DNA from: Catellatospora sp. KI3
Lineage (GTDB): Bacteria; Actinomycetota; Actinomycetes; Mycobacteriales; Micromonosporaceae
Length of the DNA stretch: 64,000 nt
NCBI RefSeq assembly: GCF_029948125.1
Contig: NZ_JASAMB010000021.1
Coordinates: 92,223-156,222 of the forward strand
Direction: 5' to 3'
Of this stretch, positions 1-9,471 are shown piece by piece. The position numbers and the translations under genes were made by a program. Position 1 is the stretch's first letter. Every line of letters begins with the position of its first letter. The notes under the pieces were generated by a model. That model ran no database searches. It saw only the letters and a program-made list of their open reading frames with translations, and was not told the origin of the DNA.

Positions 1-667
1 ACAGGATCAGCAGGCACAGCATGGTGCCCAGGTCGGTGTAGCCGACCAGCACGAACAGCAGCCCCACCACCGGGAACAGCGGCGTCAGCAGCTCGCGCGG
101 GTTCACGATCGACTTGCCCTTGCGGGTGAGCACGTCGGCGCCCCACAGCACCAGCGCGAACTTGGCCAGCTCGGAGGGCTGCAACTGGACCGGGCCCAGG
201 TAGAGCCAGAGCGTCTCGGAGTGGATGAAGCCGATGCGCGGGGCGGGCAGGGCCTTGGCGGCGTACAGCAGGGCGATGCCGTCCATGATGACCAGCAGGA
301 CCAGCGACACGGTCAGCGAGATCTTGGCGATGGCCCGGAAGGTGCGCCGGGGCAGCCGCTGGCAGACCCAGAACGCGGCCAGGCCCACCACCGCCGCGCC
401 GATCTGCTGGGCGATCACGGCGTAGGCGTTGCCGCTGGTGTTGTACGCCTTCACGCTGGTCGCCGAGAAGACCATGGCCAGGCCGATCACCAGCAGCAGG
501 CCCGCGCTGGCCAGCAGCAGGTAGTACGACGCGAGCGGGCGGGCCAGCAGGCCGCGCAGCGCGAAGATCCAGGCGAAGGGATCCAACCGGGGGGTACGGG
601 GGTCCGGCGCGCTCGCCGCCGTCTCAGCTGGTGGGGGCGCGGTGGCCGTACGGGCGTCACCGGTCAT
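1..667 (-). CDS. ftsW: FtsW, SEDS-family lipid II flippase/peptidoglycan polymerase (3' part missing)
   Basis: Only the first 222 residues lie in the window; the gene runs off the left edge. The ATG at 667 gives an N-terminus beginning MTGDARTATAPPPAE, a cytoplasmic tail, then several hydrophobic segments in SEDS order. The stretch with LQPSELAKFALVLW is the typical FtsW/RodA/SpoVE region. SEDS proteins polymerise septal peptidoglycan with a class B PBP, here probably the FtsI at 6431-8713. It is the last visible gene of the dcw cluster, 167 nt after murD, and that gap holds a palindromic repeat. Family is clear; naming FtsW rather than RodA rests on position. Confidence 0.93.
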   Translation of the reverse strand, partial: MTGDARTATAPPPAETAASAPDPRTPRLDPFAWIFALRGLLARPLASYYLLLASAGLLLVIGLAMVFSATSVKAYNTSGNAYAVIAQQIGAAVVGLAAFWVCQRLPRRTFRAIAKISLTVSLVLLVIMDGIALLYAAKALPAPRIGFIHSETLWLYLGPVQLQPSELAKFALVLWGADVLTRKGKSIVNPRELLTPLFPVVGLLFVLVGYTDLGTMLCLLIL

Positions 668-721
668 CGTCGGCTGCTCCGATCTCGGCTGGTGGTCGCG
701 GCGGGCACCCCCGCGCCTTCT

Positions 722-786
722 ATTGACACTGGCCTATCCAGTGGACAGTTTTCGGGAATCCGTCCTCTAGATAGGCCAGCGTCAAT
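722..786. repeat. Palindromic repeat family A, copy 1
   Basis: A 65-bp imperfect palindrome between murD and ftsW. The arms begin ATTGACACTGGCCTATCCAG and end in the near-complement CTAGATAGGCCAGCGTCAAT, with a short TTTTCGGGAATCC centre. The same element occurs at 36146-36210, 47867-47931 and 55441-55505. Confidence 0.9.
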
Positions 787-834
787 TTCAAGCCGGGTGC
801 TCCGCGCGGGGCGGACGGGACGGCGCTGGGCGGG

Positions 835-2229
835 TCAGGTGGTCGGGAGGGTGTGGACGGCGCGGGCGAAGGCGTCGCCGCGGGCGGCGTAGCTGGTGAA
901 CATGTCCAGGGAGGCGGCGGCGGGCGCGAGCAGCACCGTGTCGCCGGGCGAGGCGAGGCGGGCGGCGGCGGCCACGACGTCTTCCATCGCCCCATCATCG
1001 GTGCGCGCCACGTCCACCACCGGCAGGTGCGGCGCGTGTCGCGCGAGCGCGGCCGCGACCTGGGCCCGGTCGACGCCCAGCAGCACCGCCCCGGCCAGCC
1101 GGGGCGCGACCTGCGCCGTCAACTCGTCGATGTCGACGCCCTTGAGCTGCCCCCCGGCCACCCACACGATCCGCTCGTACGACACCAGCGACGCCTGCGC
1201 CGCGTGCGGGTTGGTGGCCTTGCTGTCGTCGACCCAGCGCACCCCGCCGACGGTGGCGACGGTGGCGTTGCGGTGCGGCTCGGGCACGTACCCGGCCAGG
1301 CCGCGCTGGATCGCCTCGTGCGGGACCCCGGCCGACAGCGCCAGTGCGGCGGCGGCCAGCGCGTTGGCGACGTTGTGCGCGCCGACGGGGCGGATGTCGG
1401 CCAGGGTGGCCAGCTCGCGGGCGTCGCCCTCGCCGGTGCGGTCGACGAGGACGTCCTCGACCACGCCGACGCAGCCGCGCGGCGGCACGTCGAGGGTGAA
1501 CCCGATCAGCGGGCCGGCGGCGCCCGACGCGTGCAGGCCCTCCAGTAGCCGCCGTACGCGCGGATCGTCGAGGTTGCCGACCGCGGTGCCCCCGGCGGCG
1601 GCCGAGCGCCACACGGCCGTCTTGGCGCCCGCGTAGTGGTCGAAGTCGCCGTGCCAGTCGAGGTGGTCGTCGGCGAGGTTGAGCAGCGCGCCGCCGTGCG
1701 GGGCGAGCGTGGACGACCAGTGCAGCTGGAAGCTGGACAGCTCGACGGCGAGCACATCGTAGCCGCCGGGGCCGCCGTGCTGGCAGTCGACCAGCGGCCT
1801 GCCGATGTTGCCGACGGCCGCGGTGCGCAGGCCCGCCGCGGCGAGCATCGACGCGAGCATGGTCACCGTGGTGGTCTTGCCGTTGGTGCCGGTGACGGCG
1901 AGCCAGCGGGGCGCGTCGGGGCCGCGCAGGCGCCAGGCCAGCTCGGGTTCGCTGTACACCTCGATGCCCTTGGCCGCCGCGGCCACCGCCAGCGGGTGGT
2001 GCGGCGGGAAGCCGGGCGAGACGACCAGGTCGTCGACGCCCGACAGCAGGCCCGCCGGGTCGGGTTCGCCGATCACCACGCCGATGCCGGCGGCCGCGAG
2101 CCGCTCGGTGTCGGCCGAGGCCGCCCGGTCGACCACGGTCACCTCGGCACCGAGGCCGGCCAGGGCGGTGGCGCAGGCGGCTCCCGCCATCCGCGCCCCG
2201 GCCACCAGGACCGAGCGGCCCTCGTACAT
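835..2229 (-). CDS. murD: UDP-N-acetylmuramoylalanine--D-glutamate ligase
   Basis: MurD adds D-glutamate to UDP-MurNAc-L-alanine in the cytoplasm with ATP. The protein is 464 aa from the ATG at 2229. It has an N-terminal nucleotide-binding Rossmann region (SVLVAGARMAGAA), the Mur-ligase P-loop GTNGKTT at about 114-120, and a C-terminal domain with WVDDSKATNPHA. The ATG has GGGG 8 nt upstream; a GTG at 2238 would give a GTGA overlap with the mraY stop and is the alternative start. It lies directly downstream of mraY in the dcw operon. Confidence 0.95.
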   Translation of the reverse strand: MYEGRSVLVAGARMAGAACATALAGLGAEVTVVDRAASADTERLAAAGIGVVIGEPDPAGLLSGVDDLVVSPGFPPHHPLAVAAAAKGIEVYSEPELAWRLRGPDAPRWLAVTGTNGKTTTVTMLASMLAAAGLRTAAVGNIGRPLVDCQHGGPGGYDVLAVELSSFQLHWSSTLAPHGGALLNLADDHLDWHGDFDHYAGAKTAVWRSAAAGGTAVGNLDDPRVRRLLEGLHASGAAGPLIGFTLDVPPRGCVGVVEDVLVDRTGEGDARELATLADIRPVGAHNVANALAAAALALSAGVPHEAIQRGLAGYVPEPHRNATVATVGGVRWVDDSKATNPHAAQASLVSYERIVWVAGGQLKGVDIDELTAQVAPRLAGAVLLGVDRAQVAAALARHAPHLPVVDVARTDDGAMEDVVAAAARLASPGDTVLLAPAAASLDMFTSYAARGDAFARAVHTLPTT

Positions 2230-2234
2230 CGAAG

Positions 2235-3341
2235 TCACCCCATCACGCGCAGGAAGTCGCTGTAGAAGATGCCCAGGCCGATCGCCACCCCGATGCCTCC
2301 GATGATCCAGAAGCGGACGACGATGTTGACCTCGCTCCAGCCTGCCAACTCGAAGTGGTGCTGCAGCGGCGACATGCGGAAGACGCGTTTGCCGGTGGTC
2401 CGGAACGAGATCACCTGGATCACCACCGACATCGTGATGATCACGAACAGGCCGCCGACGATGAGCAGCAGCAGCTCCGTACGCGTGGCCATGGCCAGGC
2501 CCGCGATGAGGCCGCCCAGGCCCAGCGCGCCGGTGTCGCCCATGAAGATCCGGGCCGGCGAGGTGTTCCACCACAGGAAGCCCACGCACGCCCCGGCCGC
2601 CGCGGCGGCGATCATGGAGATCTCCAGCGGGTCGCGCACCAGGTAGCAGTAGTTGCTGGCGGTGCGCATGTAGCCCTCGTCGGCGCACCAGTGCTGGTAC
2701 TGCCAGGCCGCGATGAAGCTGTACGCCCCGAGCACCATCACCGACGCGCCGGTGGCCAGGCCGTCCAGGCCGTCGGTGAGGTTCACGCCGTTGGTCGCGC
2801 CGAGCACGATGAACACGAAGACGATGATCGCGCCGATCTTGCCCAGATCGATCCAGCTGATGTCGCGGACGAACGAGATGTGGGTGGAGCCGACGCTCTG
2901 CCCGTTGGAGCCGGGGTCCGACAGCGCGATGACACCGAAGGCCGCGCCCACGAGCAGCTGGCCGAGCAGCTTGCCGCGCTTGTTCAGGCCGCCGCTGTTG
3001 CGCCGGCGCACCTTCAGGAAGTCGTCGATGAAGCCGACCGCGCCGCAGAACACGAACAGGCCGAGCAGCACCAGCGCCGTGGTGGTCGGCTTGACCTGGG
3101 CGATCTGCTCCTTCGGCAGGGTGGTCAGGCTCAGGTGGGCCACCACGTACGCGATGACGGTCGCGGCGATGAACACCACGCCGCCCATCGTGGGCGTGCC
3201 CTTCTTGCCCAGGTGGGACTGCGGGCCGTCGGAGCGGATCGGCTGACCCGCCTTGAGCCGGCTGAAGGCCCGGATGGCGATGGGGGTGCAGAAGAGGGAT
3301 ATCGCGAACGCCACCAGGATCGCGACGATGATGGATCTCAT
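2235..3341 (-). CDS. mraY: Phospho-N-acetylmuramoyl-pentapeptide transferase
   Basis: Polytopic membrane enzyme of 368 aa that moves phospho-MurNAc-pentapeptide to undecaprenyl phosphate, forming lipid I. Family hallmarks are visible: the Asp pair in GFIDDFLKV (D106, D107), [22 protein letters not shown], and the HHF motif in [11 protein letters not shown] near the C-terminus. Its ATG overlaps the murF stop as ATGA, which indicates translational coupling. Length and about ten hydrophobic segments match the family. Confidence 0.97.
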   Translation of the reverse strand: MRSIIVAILVAFAISLFCTPIAIRAFSRLKAGQPIRSDGPQSHLGKKGTPTMGGVVFIAATVIAYVVAHLSLTTLPKEQIAQVKPTTTALVLLGLFVFCGAVGFIDDFLKVRRRNSGGLNKRGKLLGQLLVGAAFGVIALSDPGSNGQSVGSTHISFVRDISWIDLGKIGAIIVFVFIVLGATNGVNLTDGLDGLATGASVMVLGAYSFIAAWQYQHWCADEGYMRTASNYCYLVRDPLEISMIAAAAAGACVGFLWWNTSPARIFMGDTGALGLGGLIAGLAMATRTELLLLIVGGLFVIITMSVVIQVISFRTTGKRVFRMSPLQHHFELAGWSEVNIVVRFWIIGGIGVAIGLGIFYSDFLRVMG

Positions 3342-4771
3342 CGGTGGCCGTCTCCATCGCTCACGCCGACGGCGTGCGTCTCCCGAAGCGCGTCCACCAC
3401 GTCCCAGGTCCGGTAGCGCGACCCCTTCACCAGCACCACGTCCGCGGCCCGTAGCCGCTCCCGCAGCGCGCCGATCGCCGCCGCCTGATCGCTGACCAGC
3501 ACCGACTCACCTTCCCAATGCCGCACCGAGGCCGCGCCGTCGAGGATCGGCGCGGCGGACTCGCCCACCACGATGAGCAGACCGACGCCGAGCGTAGCGG
3601 CCAGTGCGCCGACCTCCGCATGGCCGTCGCGCTCCGCCTGGCCCAGCTCGGCCATGTACCCGAGCACCGCCACGGTCCGGCGGCCCGCGCCGGTGTCCGC
3701 CGCGGCGCCGCCGCCCAGCGCCGACAGGGCGCGCAGCGCCGCGGCGGTGGAGGCGGGGTTCGCGTTGTACGAGTCGTCGATGACCGTGACACCGTCGGCA
3801 CGGTCGAAAACATCCATCCTTCGGGTCGAGACTGTGCGCAACCGGGCCAGCGCCGCGGCCAGTTCGGCCCACGGCATGCCGCAGTGCAGCGCCACGGCCG
3901 CGGCCAGCAGCGTGTTGCCCACCTGGTGCGCGCCGGTCAGCGCCAGCTCCACCGGCGCCGAGTTCCCCTCGTGCACCAGCGTGTACGACGCCCGCCCGCG
4001 CTCGTCGAGCACCACGTCCACCGCGCGCAGCCCGGCGCCCTCGGCCTGCCCGGCCAGCACCACCGGCGCGGCGGTGACCGCCGCCATGGCGGCCACGCGC
4101 GGGTCGTCGGCGTTGAGCACCGCGAGCCCGTCGGCGGGCAGCGCCTGCGGCAGCTCGGACTTCGCGGCGGCGATGCCGTCGACCGAGCCGAACTCGCCGA
4201 TGTGCGCGACCCCGACGTTGACCACGACGCCGATGCGCGGCGGCGCGATCTCGCACAGGTGCCGGATGTGCCCGGCCCCCCGCGCGCCCATCTCCAGCAC
4301 CAGGAACCGCGTCTTCTCGTCCGCCCGCAGCACCGTGTACGGCAGGCCGAGCTCGTTGTTGAAGCTGCCCGGCGGGACCACCGTCGGCCCGATCTCGTTC
4401 AGCAGCTGGCCGATCAGGTCCTTGGTGGTGGTCTTGCCCGAGGAGCCGGTGATGCCCACGACGGTCACGTCGAGCCGGTCGAGCACCGCGCGCGCCAGCC
4501 GGGTCAGCGCGTCCAGCGGGTCGTCGACCAGGATCATCGGCACGCCCGGCAGCGCCCGGGTGCCCAGCACCGCCGCCGCGCCCGCGGCCACGGCGGTCGG
4601 GGCGAAGTCGTGGCCGTCGGCCTGCTCGCCCGCGAACGCGGCGAACAGGCCGCCCTCGGTCACCTTGCGCGAGTCGAACTCCACCGTGCCGAGCACGCGC
4701 GCGGCCGGGTCGGCCCCGTGCAGCGTGCCGTCCACGGCGGCGGCCACCTCGGCCAGCGTCATCGGGATCAT
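3338..4771 (-). CDS. murF: UDP-N-acetylmuramoyl-tripeptide--D-alanyl-D-alanine ligase
   Basis: MurF adds the D-Ala-D-Ala dipeptide to the UDP-MurNAc-tripeptide. The 477-aa protein starts at [13 protein letters not shown]. It carries the P-loop GSSGKTTT at about 109-116 and ends in the usual Mur ligase C-domain ([12 protein letters not shown], then VLGYMAELG). The ATG at 4771 overlaps the murE stop by 4 nt (ATGA), which fixes the start; longer readings of this frame run antisense-like through murE and are not credible. Confidence 0.96.
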   Translation of the reverse strand: MIPMTLAEVAAAVDGTLHGADPAARVLGTVEFDSRKVTEGGLFAAFAGEQADGHDFAPTAVAAGAAAVLGTRALPGVPMILVDDPLDALTRLARAVLDRLDVTVVGITGSSGKTTTKDLIGQLLNEIGPTVVPPGSFNNELGLPYTVLRADEKTRFLVLEMGARGAGHIRHLCEIAPPRIGVVVNVGVAHIGEFGSVDGIAAAKSELPQALPADGLAVLNADDPRVAAMAAVTAAPVVLAGQAEGAGLRAVDVVLDERGRASYTLVHEGNSAPVELALTGAHQVGNTLLAAAVALHCGMPWAELAAALARLRTVSTRRMDVFDRADGVTVIDDSYNANPASTAAALRALSALGGGAAADTGAGRRTVAVLGYMAELGQAERDGHAEVGALAATLGVGLLIVVGESAAPILDGAASVRHWEGESVLVSDQAAAIGALRERLRAADVVLVKGSRYRTWDVVDALRETHAVGVSDGDGHR

Positions 4772-6354
4772 CGGGCGTCCTCCTCGGCACCGAAGCGGGC
4801 GGCCAGCGCCGCGGCCAGCTCCACCTTGTCGTCGAACGGCAGCACCTGCCCGCCGACCTCCTGGCCGGTCTCGTGCCCCTTGCCCAGCAGCGCGATCACG
4901 TCGCCGGGCAGCGCGCGGGCGACCGCCTCCGCGATGGCGCGGCGCCGCCCCGGCACCTCGATCACCTCGGCGGCGGGGTCCTCGGCCACGGCTCCGGCGA
5001 GCACGTCGCGCCGGATCGACGCCGGGTCCTCGGTACGCGGGTTGTCGTCGGTGACGATGAGCAGGTCGCTGCCGTGCGCGGCGGCCGAGCCCATGTGCGG
5101 CCGCTTGCCCGTGTCGCGGTCGCCGCCCGCGCCGAGCACGCAGATCACCCGCCCGCCGCGCGAGTCGGCCAGTGAGCGCAGCGCCCGCAGCGCCGCCACG
5201 ATGGCGTCGGTCTTGTGCGCGTAGTCGACCACCCCGATGACCGGGCCGGGCGCGTCCACGCGGTCCAGGCGGCCGGGCACGCCCCGGCAGGCGGCGATCC
5301 CGGCCGCGGCCACGGTCGGATCGACCCCGGCGGCGGTGAGGCAGCACAGCGCCAGCAGCGCGTTGGCCACGTTGTGCCGGCCGGGCAGCGCCACCGCGGC
5401 GGGCAGCCGGCCGGGCGGGCCGACGGCGGTGAACCGCTGGCCGAACGACTCCTCCACCACGTCTTCGGCGTGCCAGGTGGCCGCCGGGTTCCCCTCGGCG
5501 GAGAAGGTGACCGTGTGCGGGCGCAGCAGCACCGCCAGGGCCGGGTCGTCGAGGTTGAGCACCTCGTGGTGGCAGCGCCCGTCGAACAGGCGCGCCTTGG
5601 CCTGGAAGTAGTCCTCGCTGTCGGTGTGGAAGTCGAGGTGGTCGGAGCCGAAGTTGGTCCAGCCGCCGACGGCGAAGCGCACCCCGCCGACCCGGCCCAT
5701 GGCCAGCGCGTGGCTGGAAACCTCCATCACCACCGCGGTCACGCCGCGCTCGACCGCCAGCGCGAACAGCGCGTGCAGGTCGGGCGCCTCGGGGGTGGTG
5801 CGCTTGCTGGACACCGTCGTCTGGCCCAGCCGGGTCTCCACCGTGCCGATCAGGCCGGTGACGTGCCCGGCGGCGCGCAGCCCCGACTCGACCAGGTACG
5901 CCGTGGAGGTCTTGCCCGCGGTGCCGGTCAGCCCGATCACGGCCAGCTTGGTGGTGGGCGAGCCGTAGACCAGGTCGGCGACGGGGCCCAGGCTCTGCCG
6001 CGGGTCGGCCACCACCAGCACCGGCACCCCGGCGGCGGCCGCGACGGCGACGCCCTCGTGGGCCGCGCCGGCCTCGTCGGTCAGCACGGCGACCGCGCCG
6101 GCGGCCAGCGCGGCGACGACGAACTCGGCGCCGTGGCGCCGGGCGCCGGGCAGGGCCGCGTACAGGTCTCCGGGCAGCACCTGGTCGCTGGCGTGGGTCA
6201 CGCCGGTGACCACGTTCCCGTCGGCGACGGGCGCCGAACCGGCCAGCGCCGCGACGGCGGACAGGTCCACCGGGACGATGTGGGTGGGGCGCAGCACGGC
6301 CGGTAGTGTCCCGCCGGACTGCCCGGCGGTGGTGGAGCTGAGTTTGCCTGGCAC
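4768..6354 (-). CDS. murE: UDP-MurNAc-L-Ala-D-Glu--meso-diaminopimelate ligase
   Basis: MurE adds the third stem-peptide residue. The 528-aa protein has the P-loop GTAGKTS at 144-150 and the specificity motif D437-N-P-R440. In the family DNPR selects meso-diaminopimelate rather than lysine, so the wall chemistry can be read from the sequence. The start is GTG at 6354. A TAAGGT box ends 8 nt before the GTG, so murE may also be transcribed from an internal, leaderless promoter. It overlaps murF by 4 nt and follows ftsI after 76 nt. Confidence 0.96.
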   Translation of the reverse strand: MPGKLSSTTAGQSGGTLPAVLRPTHIVPVDLSAVAALAGSAPVADGNVVTGVTHASDQVLPGDLYAALPGARRHGAEFVVAALAAGAVAVLTDEAGAAHEGVAVAAAAGVPVLVVADPRQSLGPVADLVYGSPTTKLAVIGLTGTAGKTSTAYLVESGLRAAGHVTGLIGTVETRLGQTTVSSKRTTPEAPDLHALFALAVERGVTAVVMEVSSHALAMGRVGGVRFAVGGWTNFGSDHLDFHTDSEDYFQAKARLFDGRCHHEVLNLDDPALAVLLRPHTVTFSAEGNPAATWHAEDVVEESFGQRFTAVGPPGRLPAAVALPGRHNVANALLALCCLTAAGVDPTVAAAGIAACRGVPGRLDRVDAPGPVIGVVDYAHKTDAIVAALRALRSLADSRGGRVICVLGAGGDRDTGKRPHMGSAAAHGSDLLIVTDDNPRTEDPASIRRDVLAGAVAEDPAAEVIEVPGRRRAIAEAVARALPGDVIALLGKGHETGQEVGGQVLPFDDKVELAAALAARFGAEEDAR

Positions 6355-6362
6355 GGCGTCAG

Positions 6363-6368
6363 ACCTTA
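6363..6368 (-). promoter_or_regulatory. Putative leaderless -10 box for murE
   Basis: TAAGGT on the minus strand, 8 nt before the murE GTG, without a convincing -35. Similar TANNNT boxes precede many SD-less genes in this window. Confidence 0.4.
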
Positions 6369-6430
6369 CCCGCTGCGCGGTGACGCGCCGTACACCTGTG
6401 CCCGCTGTGTCTGACTTCTAGTGACATTGA

Positions 6431-8713
6431 TCAGTAATGCGTCACAAAGTCGGGCGACTTCTGCGTGCTCGGCAGCACCTTGAAGTGACGCAGCGTGAAC
6501 GCCATGATGTCGCGGAACGCCGGACCCGCCACCTTGCCGCCCGCGCCGAGTCCGGGCGCCTTCACGAACACCGCGATGACGTAGCGCGGCGCCTCGGCCG
6601 GGGCCATGCCGATGAACGAGCCGACCTCGCCCTTGACGTACTTGCCGTTGACGACCTGCGAGCCGGTGCCGGTCTTGCCCGCGATCCGGTAGCCGGCCAG
6701 CGCGGCCGACCGGCCGGTGGCGCCGTCGACGGTGGTGACCGCCTCCATGATCCGGCGCAGCGAGGCCGCGGTCTCGGGGCTGATGACCCGGTGCGACTTC
6801 GGGGCCGGGCCGGGCGTGTGGGCGCCCTTCGGGTCGATCGTCTCCTTGATCAGGTGCGGCTGCATCCAGACGCCGTCGTTGGCGATGGTCGCGTAGACCT
6901 CGGCCATCTGCAGCGGCGTCACGGCCACCCCGTGGCCGATCGGGATCGAGCCGTACGACGACCCGCTCCAGTTCTCCGGCGGCTGCACCAGGCCGGAGGA
7001 CTCGCCGGGCACCCCGATACCGGTCGGCTCGCCGAGCCCGAACCTCCGCTGGTACTCGTACAGCTTCTGCGGGCCCAGCTTGTCGGCGATCTTGATCGTC
7101 GCCACGTTCGACGAGAACGCCATCAGCCCCGGCAGCGTGATCTTGGTGCCCTCGGCGAACATGTGCGTGTCCCGGTACGGCGCCCCGCCCTTGTAGATCA
7201 CCGGGCCGATGGAGACGGTCGAGTCGGGCTTGACCACGCCCTCCTCCAGCGCCGCCGAGAGGGTGACCGCCTTGTGCACCGACCCCGGGTCGACCACGAT
7301 CGAGGTGGCCGCGTCGACCAGCTCGTTGGGCTTGGCGTCGCTCCAGTCGGCCGCGTTGAACGTCGGGTACGACGCCTGCGCGACCACCTCACCCGTCTTC
7401 ACGTCGATCACCACCGCGGCGCCCCAGACCGCGTGCTCCTTCTCCATGTTCTGGAACAGCGTGCGCTGCGCCTGGTACTGCACGTCCCAGTCGATGGTGA
7501 GCATCAGCGAGCTGCCCGGCTGCGCGGGCGTCTCGTGGCGGTAGCCGCCGGGGATGGGCTTGCGCAGCTCGGCGTTGCCGACCTCGTACACCAGCTCGCC
7601 GTTGTGGCCGCGCAGCACGTCGTCGTAGCGGGCCTCCAGCCCGGCCAGGCCGGTCATGTCGGTGCCGGTGAAGCCGATCAGGTTGGCGGCCAGGTCCGCG
7701 CCGGGCAGGTCGCGGCGCTCGTCGCGCTCGACCCGGATGCCGTCCAGCTTCATCGCGCGCACCTGCTCGGCGGCCTCCACGCTCAGCCCGCGCACCAGCC
7801 AGCGGAACCGCACCGGCCCGCCGATGACCTCCTGGGTGCCCTTGCGCAGCAGCGGCTCCAGCTCCGACGGGGCCTTGCCGAGCAGCGGCGCGAGCTTCTG
7901 GGCCGTACCCACCGGGTCGTCGACCAGCTCGGGGTCCACGGCGACGAAGCGCGCCTCGACGCTGCGGGCCAGCACCTTGCCGTTGCGGTCGAAGATCGCG
8001 CCGCGCGGTGCGGCCAGGCCGACCTCGTCCAGCCGCTCCTTCAGCCCGGCGGCCGCGAACGCGGGCGCGTCGGCGAGCTGGAACTGCACCAGGCGGATGC
8101 CGATGACCACGAACAGCAGCAGCGACAGCACCGTGGCCAGCCGCAGCCGCCGGTTCGGCGAGCCCAGCCGGGGCGGGGTCGGCATGACCGCCGCCGGGCG
8201 GTCCGGGCCGCCGCGCCGCTGCGGGCCGCGCCGCTGCCACGGGGGTACGACCGCGGCCCCGCGCCGCGCCGCCTCGCGTGCCCCGACCGGCCCCCGCCGG
8301 GGCTCCCGTCCCGCGGGCTCGCCGCGTCCGGCCGTGCGCTTGAGCCCGGCGGCGGCGCGGGTCGGCGGCTCGTCGGCGCGCCCGCCGCGGACCATGCGCA
8401 GCGCGGCCCGGCGCCGCTGCAGCTCCCGCTCGGCCAGCGCGTCGAGTTCGTCCTCGTCCTGCTCGGCCTCCGGCTCGCGGGGCGCGCTCGCGCGGGCGCC
8501 GCGCGGGCGCTGCGCCTCGGCGCGGGCCCGGCCGACCGGCGGAACATGCTGGACGCGCGGATTGCGGCCCTCGTCCGGATCATCGGTCTCGCCCGCCCGG
8601 GGGGCTCCGTCACGGACGGTGCGGCCGCGTGGGGTGAAGGCGCGCGCGTCGGAGATGCCCGACCGGCGTGAGGTGTCGCGCCGGGGTGGTTCCTCGTCTT
8701 CGCGCCGCGCCAT
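6431..8713 (-). CDS. ftsI: FtsI/PbpB, class B penicillin-binding protein (septal transpeptidase)
   Basis: Septal transpeptidase of 760 aa that cross-links new peptidoglycan with FtsW. The ATG at 8713 has an AAGGGGAG Shine-Dalgarno. A long, charged, Arg/Glu-rich cytoplasmic tail of about 190 residues precedes one membrane segment (LATVLSLLLFVVIGIRL). The dimerisation domain and transpeptidase domain follow. The three catalytic motifs are present: S478-V-H-K, S534-S-N536 and K680-T-G. No PASTA domains are visible at the C-terminus, as usual for actinobacterial PbpB. The long disordered tail is longer than in proteobacterial FtsI. Confidence 0.96.
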   Translation of the reverse strand: MARREDEEPPRRDTSRRSGISDARAFTPRGRTVRDGAPRAGETDDPDEGRNPRVQHVPPVGRARAEAQRPRGARASAPREPEAEQDEDELDALAERELQRRRAALRMVRGGRADEPPTRAAAGLKRTAGRGEPAGREPRRGPVGAREAARRGAAVVPPWQRRGPQRRGGPDRPAAVMPTPPRLGSPNRRLRLATVLSLLLFVVIGIRLVQFQLADAPAFAAAGLKERLDEVGLAAPRGAIFDRNGKVLARSVEARFVAVDPELVDDPVGTAQKLAPLLGKAPSELEPLLRKGTQEVIGGPVRFRWLVRGLSVEAAEQVRAMKLDGIRVERDERRDLPGADLAANLIGFTGTDMTGLAGLEARYDDVLRGHNGELVYEVGNAELRKPIPGGYRHETPAQPGSSLMLTIDWDVQYQAQRTLFQNMEKEHAVWGAAVVIDVKTGEVVAQASYPTFNAADWSDAKPNELVDAATSIVVDPGSVHKAVTLSAALEEGVVKPDSTVSIGPVIYKGGAPYRDTHMFAEGTKITLPGLMAFSSNVATIKIADKLGPQKLYEYQRRFGLGEPTGIGVPGESSGLVQPPENWSGSSYGSIPIGHGVAVTPLQMAEVYATIANDGVWMQPHLIKETIDPKGAHTPGPAPKSHRVISPETAASLRRIMEAVTTVDGATGRSAALAGYRIAGKTGTGSQVVNGKYVKGEVGSFIGMAPAEAPRYVIAVFVKAPGLGAGGKVAGPAFRDIMAFTLRHFKVLPSTQKSPDFVTHY

Positions 8714-8777
8714 GGTCTCCCCTTCACCGGACCCCGCCCGGTCCTCGCTCACCCGAGATCGACCAAGATCGACCAAA

Positions 8778-8830
8778 TTGCCGGGCAATCGGGCACTGGA
8801 CAGGCCCGGATACGCCCGATTGCCTGGCAA
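8778..8830. repeat. Inverted repeat between ftsL-like gene and ftsI
   Basis: Arms TTGCCGGGCAATCGGGC (8778-8794) and GCCCGATTGCCTGGCAA (8814-8830) pair at 16 of 17 positions around a 19-nt loop. A GATCGACCAA direct duplication sits just beside it (8757-8776). It lies in the 177-nt gap upstream of ftsI and could be a leader hairpin or a mobile-type palindrome; no second copy was found here. Confidence 0.7.
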
Positions 8831-8890
8831 CCCGGGACCCACGGCGACGCGGCGCGGCCCGGGCGGGGCCGCGCCGCGGCGCGTCACGTA

Positions 8891-9442
8891 CTACTGGCTG
8901 GTGATGCTGGGCTTGCCGGTGGCCGGCTGCGGCACACCGATGATCTTGCCATCGGGCAGCCGGATGAACGCGGGCGCGCCCGCGGGCACCAGGCCGAGCC
9001 GCTTGGCCGCCGCCTCCAGCCGACCGGGCGACTCCGCCTCCGCGATCTCCTGGCTCACCTGCTGCTCGCGCAGGTCCAGCTGGGCCTGCTTGTGGTTCAG
9101 CTCGGTCAGGTGCAGGCCGTTCTCTGCGATCTTGGTGTTGAGCACCAGGATGCCGAGCACCCCGGCCACCACGACCACCACGATGAGCAGCACGAACGGC
9201 GTACGCGGGGCCGCCACCGGCACCGGGGGCGCCAGTCGCAGCCGCGGCCGGCGTACCGGCTCCTCGGCCACCGGCTGCGCCGCCAGCGCGGCGTTGCCGC
9301 TCATGCGGTACCGCCCGCGCGCAACCTCGTCACGTGCGGGAACAGCTGCCGTCGCATGCGCCGCGCTCCGACCCCCCGGGCGCGGCGCCGCCTGCGGCGG
9401 CTCGGTGCTGCGGCGCGATGCCCGCAGCGGTGTCACGTTCAT
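8891..9442 (-). CDS. FtsL-like septum protein (Rv2164c type)
   Basis: A 183-aa bitopic protein between rsmH and ftsI, the usual position of FtsL. It has a Pro/Ala/Arg-rich cytoplasmic part, one membrane segment at about 83-101 (FVLLIVVVVVAGVLGILVL) and a coiled-coil-like stretch at 104-137. A short C-terminal tail follows (KRLGLVPAGAPAFIRLPDG). The ATG at 9442 is chosen because AAAGGGGG lies just upstream; an ATG at 9475 overlaps the rsmH stop but has no SD. FtsL divergence is high, so the assignment rests on topology and context. Confidence 0.85.
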   Translation of the reverse strand: MNVTPLRASRRSTEPPQAAPRPGGRSAAHATAAVPARDEVARGRYRMSGNAALAAQPVAEEPVRRPRLRLAPPVPVAAPRTPFVLLIVVVVVAGVLGILVLNTKIAENGLHLTELNHKQAQLDLREQQVSQEIAEAESPGRLEAAAKRLGLVPAGAPAFIRLPDGKIIGVPQPATGKPSITSQ

Positions 9443-9471
9443 CTTTGCCCCCTTTGCTCGCAGCTGTCGGT